Below, piece after piece: positions 10,204 through 17,390 of a DNA stretch of 35,715 nucleotides. Positions within the stretch are counted from its first letter, which is position 1. Each line of letters begins with the position of its first letter. Source of the stretch: Actinophytocola sp. (GTDB lineage Bacteria; Actinomycetota; Actinomycetes; Mycobacteriales; Pseudonocardiaceae); contig NZ_WHTD01000082.1 in the NCBI RefSeq assembly GCF_009379765.1, positions 1 to 35,715 of the forward strand, read 5' to 3'. A model generated the notes under the pieces. It was not told the DNA's origin and ran no database searches. It saw nothing but the letters and a program-made list of their open reading frames with translations. The translations under genes and the position numbers were made by a program.

Positions 10204-10219
10204 GCCCGCGTCAGCGGGC
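10204..10219. terminator. Short GC hairpin at the end of the metallo-hydrolase gene
   Basis: GCCCGC, GTCA, GCGGGC forms a perfect 6-bp stem with a 4-nt loop that includes the - strand stop codon (10211-10213). It may terminate or protect the convergent transcripts. No T-tract is present. Confidence 0.35.
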
Positions 10220-10900
10220 GAGCTCGTCGCGCTGCGCCCGTACGAACGCCGCGTCCACCGGCTCGCCGTGCCCCGGCACGATCACCCTCGCCCCCAGCCT
10301 CAGTACGGCGTCCAAAGTGGACGGCCACTGCCCGGGCACCGCGTCCGGGCCGGCGTGCGGCGGTGCCCCTTGCTCCACCAGGTCGCCGGCGAACACCACT
10401 CCCGCGTCGGGTACGTGCACGATCACGTCGTGGTCTGTGTGCCCGAGTCCGGGGTGGACCAGCTCGACCATCCGCTCGCCCAGGTCCAGCTCGACCCGGT
10501 CGGTGAACACCCGGTCCGGCACCACCAGCGCGGCGGCCTCGAGGCGGTGGGCGAGCTCCGGTTCGCCCTTGTCCCGGTACCGGGCCGCCCAGTCCCGCCG
10601 CTGCTCGTCACCGTCGGTCTCGATCACCTCGCGGCACCGCTCGTGCGCCCACACCGGGCAGGGCAGGAACGCGGCTGTCCCGAAGAAGTGGTCGAAGTGC
10701 GCGTGCGTGATCACCAGCTCCCACGGCAGCGCGGTCCGCTCCCGCACCGCCGCGGCGAGCTCTGCCCCGTGCACCTCATCGGTCCCACTGTCCACGACGA
10801 GGCACCGCGCACTCCCGACGACCAGCCCCAACGTCTGGTCCAGCTCCGCGTACCGGCCCGCGAACACCCCGCTCGCGACCTCGACCCACCGCCCGCTCAC
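10211..10900 (-). CDS. Metallo-beta-lactamase-fold hydrolase
   Basis: This 229-residue MBL-fold enzyme has the metal motif THAHFDH (HxHxDH), a second ligand region HPGLGHTDHD, the Asp ligand in VVFAGDLVEQG and the final histidine in PGHGEP. Binuclear Zn hydrolysis is expected; the substrate is unknown. I chose the GTG at 10900, which has GAGGGGG 5 nt upstream. An upstream ATG at 10975 would overlap the stop of the ComB-like gene as ATGA and has GAGGA before it, but it adds 25 disordered, unconserved-looking residues. The gene is co-directional with and downstream of the ComB-like gene. Confidence 0.88.
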   Translation of the reverse strand: MSGRWVEVASGVFAGRYAELDQTLGLVVGSARCLVVDSGTDEVHGAELAAAVRERTALPWELVITHAHFDHFFGTAAFLPCPVWAHERCREVIETDGDEQRRDWAARYRDKGEPELAHRLEAAALVVPDRVFTDRVELDLGERMVELVHPGLGHTDHDVIVHVPDAGVVFAGDLVEQGAPPHAGPDAVPGQWPSTLDAVLRLGARVIVPGHGEPVDAAFVRAQRDELAR

Positions 10901-10971
10901 TGGTGCCCCCTCGCGGGCTCGGTGACGCCGCTCGTGGTCGCCCTGTATCCATGGTTCGCTCGCACGCTCGC

Positions 10972-11769
10972 TCATCGCCGATCCTCGAAGACCCCGTCGA
11001 CCAGCACGGGTACGACCCGACTCGCATCCACATCGGACGCGAGCGCGACGTCGTCCGGCACCCCCGCCGCGACCAGCTCCCGGCCGGACACCGACTCGGC
11101 GACGAGCTCACCCACCCGCCCCGCGACGGCGCGGTAGGTGACCGCCGCCAGCTCCGCCTCCGCCGACGGCGCCCGCCGCCCGGTCACCGCGGCCGCGATC
11201 GCGCCGGCGCCAAGCCATTCCTCGATTCCCGGCCGCAGCCGCCGGTCCGGGGTGTCGCGCCAGCGTTCGCCGGCCGGGACGATGCCGACCGGCGCGTCGC
11301 CCGCGATGTCGACCGCCGCCGCGGCGACCGCGGACGCGTTGCGCAGGCAGCCGGCGAGCACGGTCGTCCCGGTCTTCGCCGCGGCCGCGCACAGGGTCGC
11401 GCCGTTCGGCGACGAGATCGCCAGGAACGTCCCTTCCGGCAGCGTCACCAGCGACGACGGCCGCAGCGTCCAGCCGCCTCCCGCGGCATCCGCCGCCGGC
11501 GTCGTGCGCCCGGTTCGGCTGCCCTCGATCCCGGCCAGCCCGCTCCGGGTCAGCACCGCCCCCGCGGCCCGGGCCGCCTCGACGGCCCGCTCGTCGCGCC
11601 ACGGCAGCGGCAGCACCCGGCCACCCCGGCCGAGCGCGATGTCCACAGTGGTCGCGAACACCAGCACGTCGACGATGATCAGCACGGCGCAGTGCGGACC
11701 GAGCTCGGCCACGCCGTCGCGCCCCCACTCCAGCCGTAGGTCGAAGGAGTCCTGTTCATAGACCGTCAC
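10972..11769 (-). CDS. 2-phosphosulfolactate phosphatase family protein (ComB-like)
   Basis: This 265-residue protein is of the ComB family, whose archaeal founder dephosphorylates 2-phosphosulfolactate in coenzyme M synthesis. Family features are the N-terminal VDVLVFATTVDIAL strand-helix, the SSPNGATL motif near residue 120, LAGCLRNASAVA, and a C-terminal helical part. Actinobacteria make no coenzyme M, so the real substrate is probably another phosphorylated acid; this is inference. Its stop overlaps a possible ATG of the metallo-hydrolase gene, and the two genes probably share a transcript. Confidence 0.82.
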   Translation of the reverse strand: MTVYEQDSFDLRLEWGRDGVAELGPHCAVLIIVDVLVFATTVDIALGRGGRVLPLPWRDERAVEAARAAGAVLTRSGLAGIEGSRTGRTTPAADAAGGGWTLRPSSLVTLPEGTFLAISSPNGATLCAAAAKTGTTVLAGCLRNASAVAAAAVDIAGDAPVGIVPAGERWRDTPDRRLRPGIEEWLGAGAIAAAVTGRRAPSAEAELAAVTYRAVAGRVGELVAESVSGRELVAAGVPDDVALASDVDASRVVPVLVDGVFEDRR

Positions 11770-11804
11770 CGGGCGGATCCTGTCACGGCTGGCACAATGC
11801 CGTC

Positions 11805-12287
11805 GTGCGTGTTTACCTGGGATCCGACCATGCGGGCTTCGAGCTGAAGGCGCATCTCGTCGAGGCGCTGGCCACCGCGGGCCACGAGGTGGTCGACGTG
11901 GGCCCGGCCGTGTTCGACGCCGAGGACGACTACCCGCCCTACTGCATCGAGGCCGCCCGCCGCGTGGTCGCCGACGCCGGCAGCCTCGGCGTTGTCATCG
12001 GCGGCTCCGGCAACGGCGAGCAGATCGCCGCCAACAAGGTCGCCGGCTGCCGCGCCGCGCTCGGCTACGACGTCGAGACCGCCACACTCGCGCGCCAGCA
12101 CAACGACGCCCAGGTCATCGCCATCGGCGCACGGATGCACAGCGCCGAGGAGGCGACCGGGATCGTCAGCGCGTTCGTCGCCACCGCGTTCTCCGGAGCC
12201 GAGCGGCACGCCCGGCGGATCCGCATGCTCGACGACTACGAGCGCACCGGCGAGCCCCCTGCCCTGCCGCCGGGCGAGCCGAGCTAG
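11805..12287 (+). CDS. rpiB: Ribose-5-phosphate isomerase B
   Basis: This 160-residue enzyme interconverts ribose-5-phosphate and ribulose-5-phosphate in the non-oxidative pentose phosphate pathway. The RpiB signatures SDHAGFELK at the N terminus and GSGNGEQIAANK near residue 68 are present, the latter with the Glu used as base in the mycobacterial enzyme. RQHNDAQVIAIGARM follows. The GTG start at 11805 is the first in a natural RpiB position. Its TAG stop shares one base with the GTG of the following glycosylase gene, so the two are an operon, as Rv2465c-Rv2464c. Confidence 0.96.
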   Translation: MRVYLGSDHAGFELKAHLVEALATAGHEVVDVGPAVFDAEDDYPPYCIEAARRVVADAGSLGVVIGGSGNGEQIAANKVAGCRAALGYDVETATLARQHNDAQVIAIGARMHSAEEATGIVSAFVATAFSGAERHARRIRMLDDYERTGEPPALPPGEPS

Positions 12288-13096
12288 TGCCGGAGGGCCA
12301 CACCCTGCACCGGCTCGCCCGGTTGCACAAGAAGCTCTTCGTCGGGCGGTCGGTGGCGGTCACGAGCCCGCAGGGCCGGTTCGCCACCGCCGCGTCCCTT
12401 GTGGACGGACGGGTGCTGCGCCGCGCCGAGGCGCACGGCAAGCACCTGTTCCACGTGTACGGTCCGGACGCGATCGTGCACGTTCATCTCGGCCTGATCG
12501 GCACGTTCAGCGAGCAGCCGCTGCCGGCCACCACGCCGGTCGGCCAGGTGCGGATGCGGATGGTCGGTGAGACGCACCTCACCGACCTGCGCGGGCCGAC
12601 CCGCTGCGAGCTGGTGGACACCGCGCAGATGGCCGCGGTGCTGGACCGGCTCGGCCCGGACCCGTTGCGCCGCAACGCCGACCCGGAGAGGGCGTGGGCG
12701 CGGCTGTCCCGGTCGCGGTTGCCGGTCGCGGCGCTGTTGCTCGACCAGTCGGTGCTCGCCGGCGTCGGGAACGTCTACCGCGCGGAGATCCTGTACCGGC
12801 ACAAGGTCGCGCCGATGCTCCCCGGCAAGGATCTCGACCATCCACTGTGGACGGTCATGTGGACCGACCTCGTCACGTTGATGCGCAAGGGCGTGCGCAC
12901 CGGCAGAATCGACACGGTTCGCGACGAGCACCTGCCTGAGGTCACCGGCCGCGCCCCACGCCACGACCGGCACGGCGGCGAGGTGTACGTCTACCGCCGG
13001 CACGGCCAGCCCTGTCTGGTGTGCGGCACCGAAGTGGCGATCGCCGACCTCCGAGGCCGCAACCTGTACTGGTGCCCGAGCTGCCAAGCCCCGTGA
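12287..13096 (+). CDS. nei2: Fpg/Nei-family DNA glycosylase/AP lyase
   Basis: This 269-residue base-excision repair enzyme removes oxidised bases and cleaves the AP site. The mature N terminus PEGHTLHRLA supplies the catalytic Pro and Glu. The helix-two-turn-helix region reads LDQSVLAGVGNVYRAEIL (about 155-175). The C-terminal zinc finger has CLVC and CPSC pairs. The GTG overlaps the rpiB stop by one base. PEGHT rather than PELPE favours the Nei/endonuclease VIII branch, and position matches Rv2464c. Confidence 0.94.
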   Translation: MPEGHTLHRLARLHKKLFVGRSVAVTSPQGRFATAASLVDGRVLRRAEAHGKHLFHVYGPDAIVHVHLGLIGTFSEQPLPATTPVGQVRMRMVGETHLTDLRGPTRCELVDTAQMAAVLDRLGPDPLRRNADPERAWARLSRSRLPVAALLLDQSVLAGVGNVYRAEILYRHKVAPMLPGKDLDHPLWTVMWTDLVTLMRKGVRTGRIDTVRDEHLPEVTGRAPRHDRHGGEVYVYRRHGQPCLVCGTEVAIADLRGRNLYWCPSCQAP

Positions 13097-13123
13097 CCTG
13101 ACCCAGGGCACCCCGGTCGAGTG

Positions 13124-13159
13124 CCGTGGCCGGCACCGTCGGGAAGGTGCCGGCCACGG
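13124..13159. terminator. Strong bidirectional terminator hairpin
   Basis: CCGTGGCCGGCACC (13124-13137) and its exact complement GGTGCCGGCCACGG (13146-13159) form a perfect 14-bp stem with an 8-nt loop. It lies between the convergent glycosylase gene and the membrane-protein gene. Confidence 0.85.
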
Positions 13160-13174
13160 TCGCGCTACGAGTGG

Positions 13175-13972
13175 CTAGAAGTCGAAGCCACCGCCGAAGT
13201 CCCCACCGCCGAAGTCGCCGCCGCCGTAATCTCCGCCGCCGTAGTCGCCACCCATGTCGCCGCCGTCACCGCCCGCGTCACCGCCGCCATCGCCTCCGTC
13301 ACCGCCGTCCATGGCGTCCTGCTGGCCCGCGTCGTAGCCCTGCTCCCAGGCCTGGCCGTCGGGGATGCCGTACATGCCGGAGAACATCGCGCTGAACAGC
13401 AGCATCGAGCCGACGCCCCAGGCGCCGGCGACCAGCGCGGGCTTCCACCACGGCTCGCTGTACCAACCCTGCGGCACCGGCCGGCCGGCCACCCGGCCGC
13501 CGGGGTAGTAGTGCGGGGTGTTGGCACCGGGCTCCGGCGACGCCTCGTAGTCCTGGCCGTCGACGGTGATCCGCCGGTCCTCGGAGACCTTGCCGGCACG
13601 CTCCTGGTCGCGGTCGACCGGCAGGTCCGGGCCGGGGTCGAGGCCCATCGCGAGGCGCGCGGCGCGCACGTAGTACAAGCCTTCCAACGCGGTCTTGGTG
13701 ACCAGCCGGCACTGCTCGGTGGTCGTGGCCTGCTCCATCTGCGAGCCGGCGGCGTTGTAGCGCTCCGAGGCGTCCGCGAGCGCCTGCTTGGACGCCTCGT
13801 CGAGGCCGATGAGGTTCATCACCTGGCCACCGAGCCGCTCGACCCAGCGCCGGGCCTCGGCCTTGGCGTCCTCGAGCTGGTTCTGCTTGGCGTTCGCCTG
13901 GTTTCTCGCGAATGTCGTGCCGAGCGCGACCACGGCCAGAACCAACGCGATGATCACGATTGCGGTGACCAT
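13175..13972 (-). CDS. Membrane-anchored protein with a Gly/Asp-rich repeat tail
   Basis: This 265-residue protein starts at the ATG 13972, preceded by GGGAGGGG. A transmembrane helix occupies about residues 2-20 (VTAIVIIALVLAVVALGTT). A charged helical segment follows (QNQLEDAKAEARRWVERLGG) that may be a short coiled coil, then a central domain. A second hydrophobic stretch reads WWKPALVAGAWGVGSMLLFS (about 183-202). The last ~45 residues are low complexity, with GGDGGD units changing to GGDYGGGDFGGG. Such tails occur in actinobacterial membrane proteins of unknown function. I do not recognise a named family. Confidence 0.82.
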   Translation of the reverse strand: MVTAIVIIALVLAVVALGTTFARNQANAKQNQLEDAKAEARRWVERLGGQVMNLIGLDEASKQALADASERYNAAGSQMEQATTTEQCRLVTKTALEGLYYVRAARLAMGLDPGPDLPVDRDQERAGKVSEDRRITVDGQDYEASPEPGANTPHYYPGGRVAGRPVPQGWYSEPWWKPALVAGAWGVGSMLLFSAMFSGMYGIPDGQAWEQGYDAGQQDAMDGGDGGDGGGDAGGDGGDMGGDYGGGDYGGGDFGGGDFGGGFDF

Positions 13973-14141
13973 GGCACCCCTCCCGAAATACACGGTTCCT
14001 CACGACAACGGGCACGCTACGCCCGGAGTTCCGCTGTTACCGATGCGACCCGGGCCGAGCTATGTGATCTGGGTGAATCCAACCGGGGTCCGAGACGGAT
14101 TGGTAGTCATTGGCCAGTGATCGGACGTATGGTTGTCGCCC

Positions 14142-14666
14142 ATGAGGGTCGACCTGCCGATGTTGGTGCGGGAGGCCACCGCGGCCGACGCGGAGTCGAT
14201 CGGCGAGGTGCACGCGGAAGCGTGGCGGGTGGCGCACCGAGATCTGTTCGAGGGCCACTGGCTGCGTTCGCTCGCCGAGCAGCGACGGACGTTATGGACC
14301 GAGCTGATGGCCGCGCGCGAGCACATCCGGAACACGTTGCTCGTCGCCGAGCGCGGTGACCGGGTGGCGGCGTTCGTCCACTTCGGTCCGCACTCCGACG
14401 GCACGTCCGACGCGGAGATCTTCGACCTCTACGCGCACCCGACGGCATGGGGTCGGGGCGTGGCTTGGACTCTCATGGACAAGGCGTGGGAGTTGTTGCT
14501 GGAGGCCAGGTTCCGCAGCGTTCGCCTGTGGACCATGGCCGGCGCCAACCGGGCGCGCCATTTCTACACGTCGTTCGGCTTCGCGGAGACCGGCCGCCGG
14601 CGCGAGCACGACTTCGGCGACGGCCGGCCGGTGCTGGAGATCGAGTACTCGCGGCGGACCCGTTAG
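14142..14666 (+). CDS. GNAT-family N-acetyltransferase
   Basis: This 174-residue protein is a predicted acetyl-CoA-dependent acetyltransferase. The GNAT acetyl-CoA-binding motif is visible as LYAHPTAWGRGVAWTLMDKA (V-x-P-x-x-[Q/R]-G-x-G-x form), followed by RLWTMAGANRARHFYTSFGF near residues 125-145, a standard GNAT motif B. The ATG 14142 is chosen; ATG 14160 is possible. The gene end overlaps the convergent thioesterase gene by 4 bp. Substrate is unknown. Confidence 0.86.
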   Translation: MRVDLPMLVREATAADAESIGEVHAEAWRVAHRDLFEGHWLRSLAEQRRTLWTELMAAREHIRNTLLVAERGDRVAAFVHFGPHSDGTSDAEIFDLYAHPTAWGRGVAWTLMDKAWELLLEARFRSVRLWTMAGANRARHFYTSFGFAETGRRREHDFGDGRPVLEIEYSRRTR

Positions 14667-15058
14667 CGCGACAGTGCTTCCCGGAAGTCGTCGGGCATCG
14701 GCGTCTTGGTGAGCGTCTTCGGGTCGACGAACACGTGCCGCACCTCGCCGTCCGCGATGAGCCGCTCGCCGACGCGGAACACCGGCCGGACGATCATGCT
14801 GGTGGTGCCGAGATGCTCGACGGGCACCTCGATGTCGAGCTCCTCGTCGAACCGCGCGCCCTCGACGAACCGGAGCCGCGCCTCGGCGACCACGAGGTCG
14901 TAGCCGCGCTCGACGATCTCCGGGTACGGCCCGATCCGATCGCGGAACAGCTCCGTGAACGCGACGTCGTAGAAGAACAGGTACTGCCCGTTGAACACGA
15001 CGCCCTGCTGGTCGCACTCGCTGTACCGGACGCGCAGCCGGTGGACGAACGTGGTCAT
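14663..15058 (-). CDS. Acyl-CoA thioesterase, 4HBT hot-dog fold
   Basis: This 131-residue thioesterase is of the 4-hydroxybenzoyl-CoA thioesterase type. The N-terminal signature VRYSECDQQGVVFNGQYLFF carries the catalytic Asp of this class, and VEHLGTTSMIVRPVFRVGE gives the hot-dog beta strands. It would hydrolyse an acyl-CoA in the cytoplasm. The ATG overlaps the SDR stop codon as ATGA, so translation is coupled to the SDR gene; the pair probably acts on the same acyl or ketoacyl substrate. Confidence 0.9.
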   Translation of the reverse strand: MTTFVHRLRVRYSECDQQGVVFNGQYLFFYDVAFTELFRDRIGPYPEIVERGYDLVVAEARLRFVEGARFDEELDIEVPVEHLGTTSMIVRPVFRVGERLIADGEVRHVFVDPKTLTKTPMPDDFREALSR

Positions 15059-16005
15059 CGGTTCTCCGCGTGTCCCTCGGCGAGCTGGCGTGCGACCCGC
15101 TCGGCGCCGTCGATGCGCCCGAGCCGCGCGGCGGTCTGCGGCGCGGCGAGGCTGAGCCATGCGCCGGCACGCATCACCGGATCGGCGACGTCGACCTCGG
15201 CCCGGTTGGTGCGGATGGCGCGCACCACCGCGTCGGCGACGTCCTCGGGTGTCTTTCGCCGAACTCCCTTGGGCAGGTCCGCGCCGCCCTCGTGGAACAT
15301 GCCCGCGCCGGCGATCGGTCCGGGGTTGACGCAGCTGACGCCGACGCCGAGCGGTTCCCAGTCCTGGCGCAGCGCGAGGGCGAACCCGCGCAGCCCGAAC
15401 TTGGTCGCGTTGTAGAGCGAGCTGACCGGCGTGGCCGACTTGCCCGAGAGCGAGGCGATGAGGACGACGTGGCCGCGGCCGCGCGCCAGCATCCGCTCGC
15501 CTATTGCGGTGACCGCTGACGTTGGTGGGTCAATCGGCGGATCCAGGTTTCCGCTGGCAAGGCGCCGGTCCTCCCGCGTACCGGGTTGTACGTGGGTGGA
15601 TCGGCAACGCCGCCAGCGGGAAGCTGGGCCGTCGAGAGACTCGCCGAACGTTGGTGGTCGCCGCATTGGCTCGCGTGCGAGCATGATCGGCGCACGCAGG
15701 TTGACGTCGAGGACGCGGTCGATCTGCTCGGGGGAGAACGACTCGAGCTCGCCGACGCCGGGCAGTGCCGCGTTGGCGACGAGGATGTCGACGTCCGCCT
15801 TCCCCACGCGGGCCACGTCGTCGTCCTGGGACAGGTCGGCCACGAGCGCCGTGCCGCCGACCGCCGTGGCGACCGGTTCGAGCGCGTCGGCCCGCCGCCC
15901 GGTGAGCGTCAGCCTGCACCCCTCGGCGCCGAGCCGGCGCGCGATAGCTTGTCCCAGCCCACCTGTGGCGCCCGTGACCAGCGCGGACGCACCCCGAAGC
16001 TCCAT
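15055..16005 (-). CDS. Short-chain dehydrogenase/reductase with a 55-codon in-frame insertion
   Basis: This classical SDR has 316 residues as read. The cofactor motif TGATGGLG is at residues 11-18, NAALPG replaces the usual NNAG, and the catalytic Ser (SLSGK) and YNATK (Tyr-x-x-x-Lys) follow. Between NLRAPIMLARE and GERMLARGRGH a Pro/Arg-rich stretch of about 55 residues breaks the helix that normally carries the family's conserved Asn-to-Ser linker. It coincides with the MITE-like element at 15504-15666. Without it the protein would read LARELGERM and be about 261 residues, a normal SDR length. The reading frame is kept but folding is doubtful, so this may be a functional pseudogene. It is coupled to the downstream thioesterase by ATGA. 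Confidence 0.82.
   Translation of the reverse strand: MELRGASALVTGATGGLGQAIARRLGAEGCRLTLTGRRADALEPVATAVGGTALVADLSQDDDVARVGKADVDILVANAALPGVGELESFSPEQIDRVLDVNLRAPIMLAREPMRRPPTFGESLDGPASRWRRCRSTHVQPGTREDRRLASGNLDPPIDPPTSAVTAIGERMLARGRGHVVLIASLSGKSATPVSSLYNATKFGLRGFALALRQDWEPLGVGVSCVNPGPIAGAGMFHEGGADLPKGVRRKTPEDVADAVVRAIRTNRAEVDVADPVMRAGAWLSLAAPQTAARLGRIDGAERVARQLAEGHAENR
15504..15666. mobile_element. MITE-like element A, inserted in the SDR gene
   Basis: This is a 163-bp non-coding element with imperfect terminal inverted repeats (TTGCGGTGACC at the left; the right end reads ATGCGGCGACC on the complement). It appears inserted at a CTAG site: the left flank keeps TA and the right flank has TG, a one-base decay. 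Removing the element plus the duplicated dinucleotide restores the SDR reading LARELGERM. Its core shares CTGGCAAGGCG (15554-15564) and GTACCGGGTTGTAC (15578-15591) with element B in the same order and spacing. A 5-bp CTCGC repeat also flanks it, but host sequence explains that. Confidence 0.72.
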
Positions 16006-16018
16006 GGGTCGGAGTCTA

Positions 16019-16179
16019 GTGTCGCGTGATCCTGTTCCTTTGCGTCCGCTGTGGATCCACGTGGTTCCTGGCAAGGCGGAGGAAAGCCGCTCGTACCGGG
16101 TTGTACTTGGGCTTTTCTCCAACGCAGCCAGGAGCCGCGTTGGCCGCAGCGGCGTCAAGGTTTCAGGGTCACGCGACAC
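16019..16179. mobile_element. MITE-like element B in an intergenic CTAG site
   Basis: This 161-bp element is flanked by CTAG on both sides (16016-16019 and 16179-16182), consistent with TA duplication at CTAG as known for IS630. The terminal inverted repeats are perfect over the first 14 bp (CTAGTGTCGCGTGA against TCACGCGACACTAG) and continue imperfectly (CCTG). Core motifs CTGGCAAGGCG (16068-16078) and GTACCGGGTTGTAC (16093-16106) match element A. No transposase is encoded, so it would be mobilised in trans. It separates the SDR start from the nucleotidyltransferase end. Confidence 0.82.
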
Positions 16180-16814
16180 TAGTGACGGATCATGGGCGTC
16201 CTTTCGGTCGGCCGGTCGATCGGCCATGGCAGCACGGTCAACGTCGGCCACTGGCGGCGCCAGCGGTCCGTCTTCGTCTCGTAGACGTGCCGAGGCGCGA
16301 GGACGGCGTTGGGCCGCACGACGAGGTTGAAGACGTCGGACAAGCCGTGCGGCGCGTAGACCCGCCAGCCCTGGTAGGCGTCCAGCCGGATGCCGACACA
16401 GCACGTGGTGGCCGCGAACGAGTCGATGGCCGCCTCGGTCGACTCGTACGGCGGGCATGGCACGCCGAACCGCTGTTCGTACCACAGGTGAACGCGGGCC
16501 TCGTTGCGGATCTCGACGGCCGCGGGTAAGTCGTGGAAGGCCACCCGGCCGGCCTTGATGACCTTGTCCTCGGCGTCCCAGGACAGGTCGGTGTCGTCGA
16601 AGTAGAAGAGGTCGTAGTCGGCGATGCCCTCGCCCGCCGGCCGGCCGGAGACCACGTTCCAGACGGTTTGGAACACGCAGCCGGCGGTGAGGTACCAGCC
16701 CGGGAGGTCGAGGCCCGCGGCGCGGGAGAGGACCTCGGTGAGCGTGGTGTTCCGGCGCAACATGGTGCGCAGGACCGCGAGTTGCTCGTGGAGGGGGAGC
16801 CGGCCGAAGGTCAT
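16179..16814 (-). CDS. Nucleotidyltransferase-fold family protein (NTP_transf_6 type)
   Basis: This 211-residue protein resembles the PF06042-type family. It has an N-terminal helical part, GWYLTAGCVFQTVWNVVSGR, then GIADYDLFYFDDTDLSWDAE with the Asp-x-Asp metal site (DYDLFYFDD), and FAATTCCVGIRLD. Biochemical activity of this family is not well defined. The ATG overlaps the stop of the upstream GNAT gene as ATGA. The TAG stop (16181-16179) is provided by the CTAG at the end of MITE-like element B, so the last few residues (PMIRH) may differ from the ancestral C terminus. Confidence 0.83.
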   Translation of the reverse strand: MTFGRLPLHEQLAVLRTMLRRNTTLTEVLSRAAGLDLPGWYLTAGCVFQTVWNVVSGRPAGEGIADYDLFYFDDTDLSWDAEDKVIKAGRVAFHDLPAAVEIRNEARVHLWYEQRFGVPCPPYESTEAAIDSFAATTCCVGIRLDAYQGWRVYAPHGLSDVFNLVVRPNAVLAPRHVYETKTDRWRRQWPTLTVLPWPIDRPTERTPMIRH

Positions 16815-17341
16815 GTGGAGTGTGTATCAGGGGGCACCGACAGTTTCAGGCCGATCATCCGGTGCCGCTCGACCCGCGGGTCGTCGGGCCGGTGGCTGCC
16901 GTCGTGCCACCATCCGTTGCGGCGGTAGAACTCCCGGGCGCGCTCGTTGAACTCCCAGACCCACAACCGCACCACGCCGGCGGCCATCTCCCGCCACGTG
17001 CCGACCGCCGCCCGGTGTAGCGCCGTACCGACACCGCGCCGGAAGAGCGCCGGGTCGACGTGGATCTGGAAGAGCTCGCTGTCGACGCCGGGTTCGGCGT
17101 GGTGCGGCCCGCCGACCACGAGGAACCCGACGAGCCGCCGGTCCGTCTCGGCACACCGCACGACCCGGTCGGTCGCCCGGATCATCCGCTCGTAGTCCGC
17201 CGCCTCCCGCCGACTCTGCTCGGCGAGCTCGTCGTCGCTGATGAAGCCGCGGTAGTAGGTGCTGCGCGCCCGAACATGAAGGTCGAGGACCGCGCGCGCG
17301 TCCCCCACCACAGCGGGTCGAATGGTGATCGGCGTGGTCAT
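16811..17341 (-). CDS. GNAT-family N-acetyltransferase
   Basis: This 176-residue acetyltransferase starts TTPITIRPAVVGDARAVLDL. The GNAT motif A reads LFQIHVDPALFRRGVGTALH and motif B VVRLWVWEFNERAREFYRRN, followed by GW, the classical C-terminal feature. ATG 17341 is chosen; an ATG two codons upstream (17347) is equally possible. The stop overlaps the nucleotidyltransferase start as ATGA, so the pair is an operon. The acceptor substrate is unknown. Confidence 0.9.
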   Translation of the reverse strand: MTTPITIRPAVVGDARAVLDLHVRARSTYYRGFISDDELAEQSRREAADYERMIRATDRVVRCAETDRRLVGFLVVGGPHHAEPGVDSELFQIHVDPALFRRGVGTALHRAAVGTWREMAAGVVRLWVWEFNERAREFYRRNGWWHDGSHRPDDPRVERHRMIGLKLSVPPDTHST

Positions 17342-17390
17342 ACCCATGGAGACGCGCGGGCCGCCGCCACGTTGCCCGGACCGTGATGTC

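Larger units (their letters stand above)
10042..10205 (+). repeat. Two imperfect ~85-bp tandem units, each with a TGTCCACAG box and a promoter
   Basis: Unit 1 (about 10042-10118) and unit 2 (about 10126-10205) align along their length. Each starts with (T/C)TGTCCACAG (10042, 10126), continues through a GATC-containing spacer, then GTCGGTG, a TA-rich hexamer and a G-tract. The TTGTCCACA box equals the actinobacterial DnaA-box consensus. The array lies 3' of the aldehyde dehydrogenase and is followed only by the oppositely oriented metallo-hydrolase, so no + strand gene is served by it today. Confidence 0.7.

Noticed and set aside
15496..15674. A 5-bp CTCGC target duplication for element A
   Set aside because: Both copies are explained by host codons (GGC GAG and CGC GAG). 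The CTAG/TA model gives the expected SDR sequence and an element size matching element B.
15055..16485. A longer SDR-frame protein starting near 16485
   Set aside because: The 160 extra codons run through element B and antisense to the nucleotidyltransferase gene. The natural SDR start is ATG 16005 before the TGATGGLG motif.
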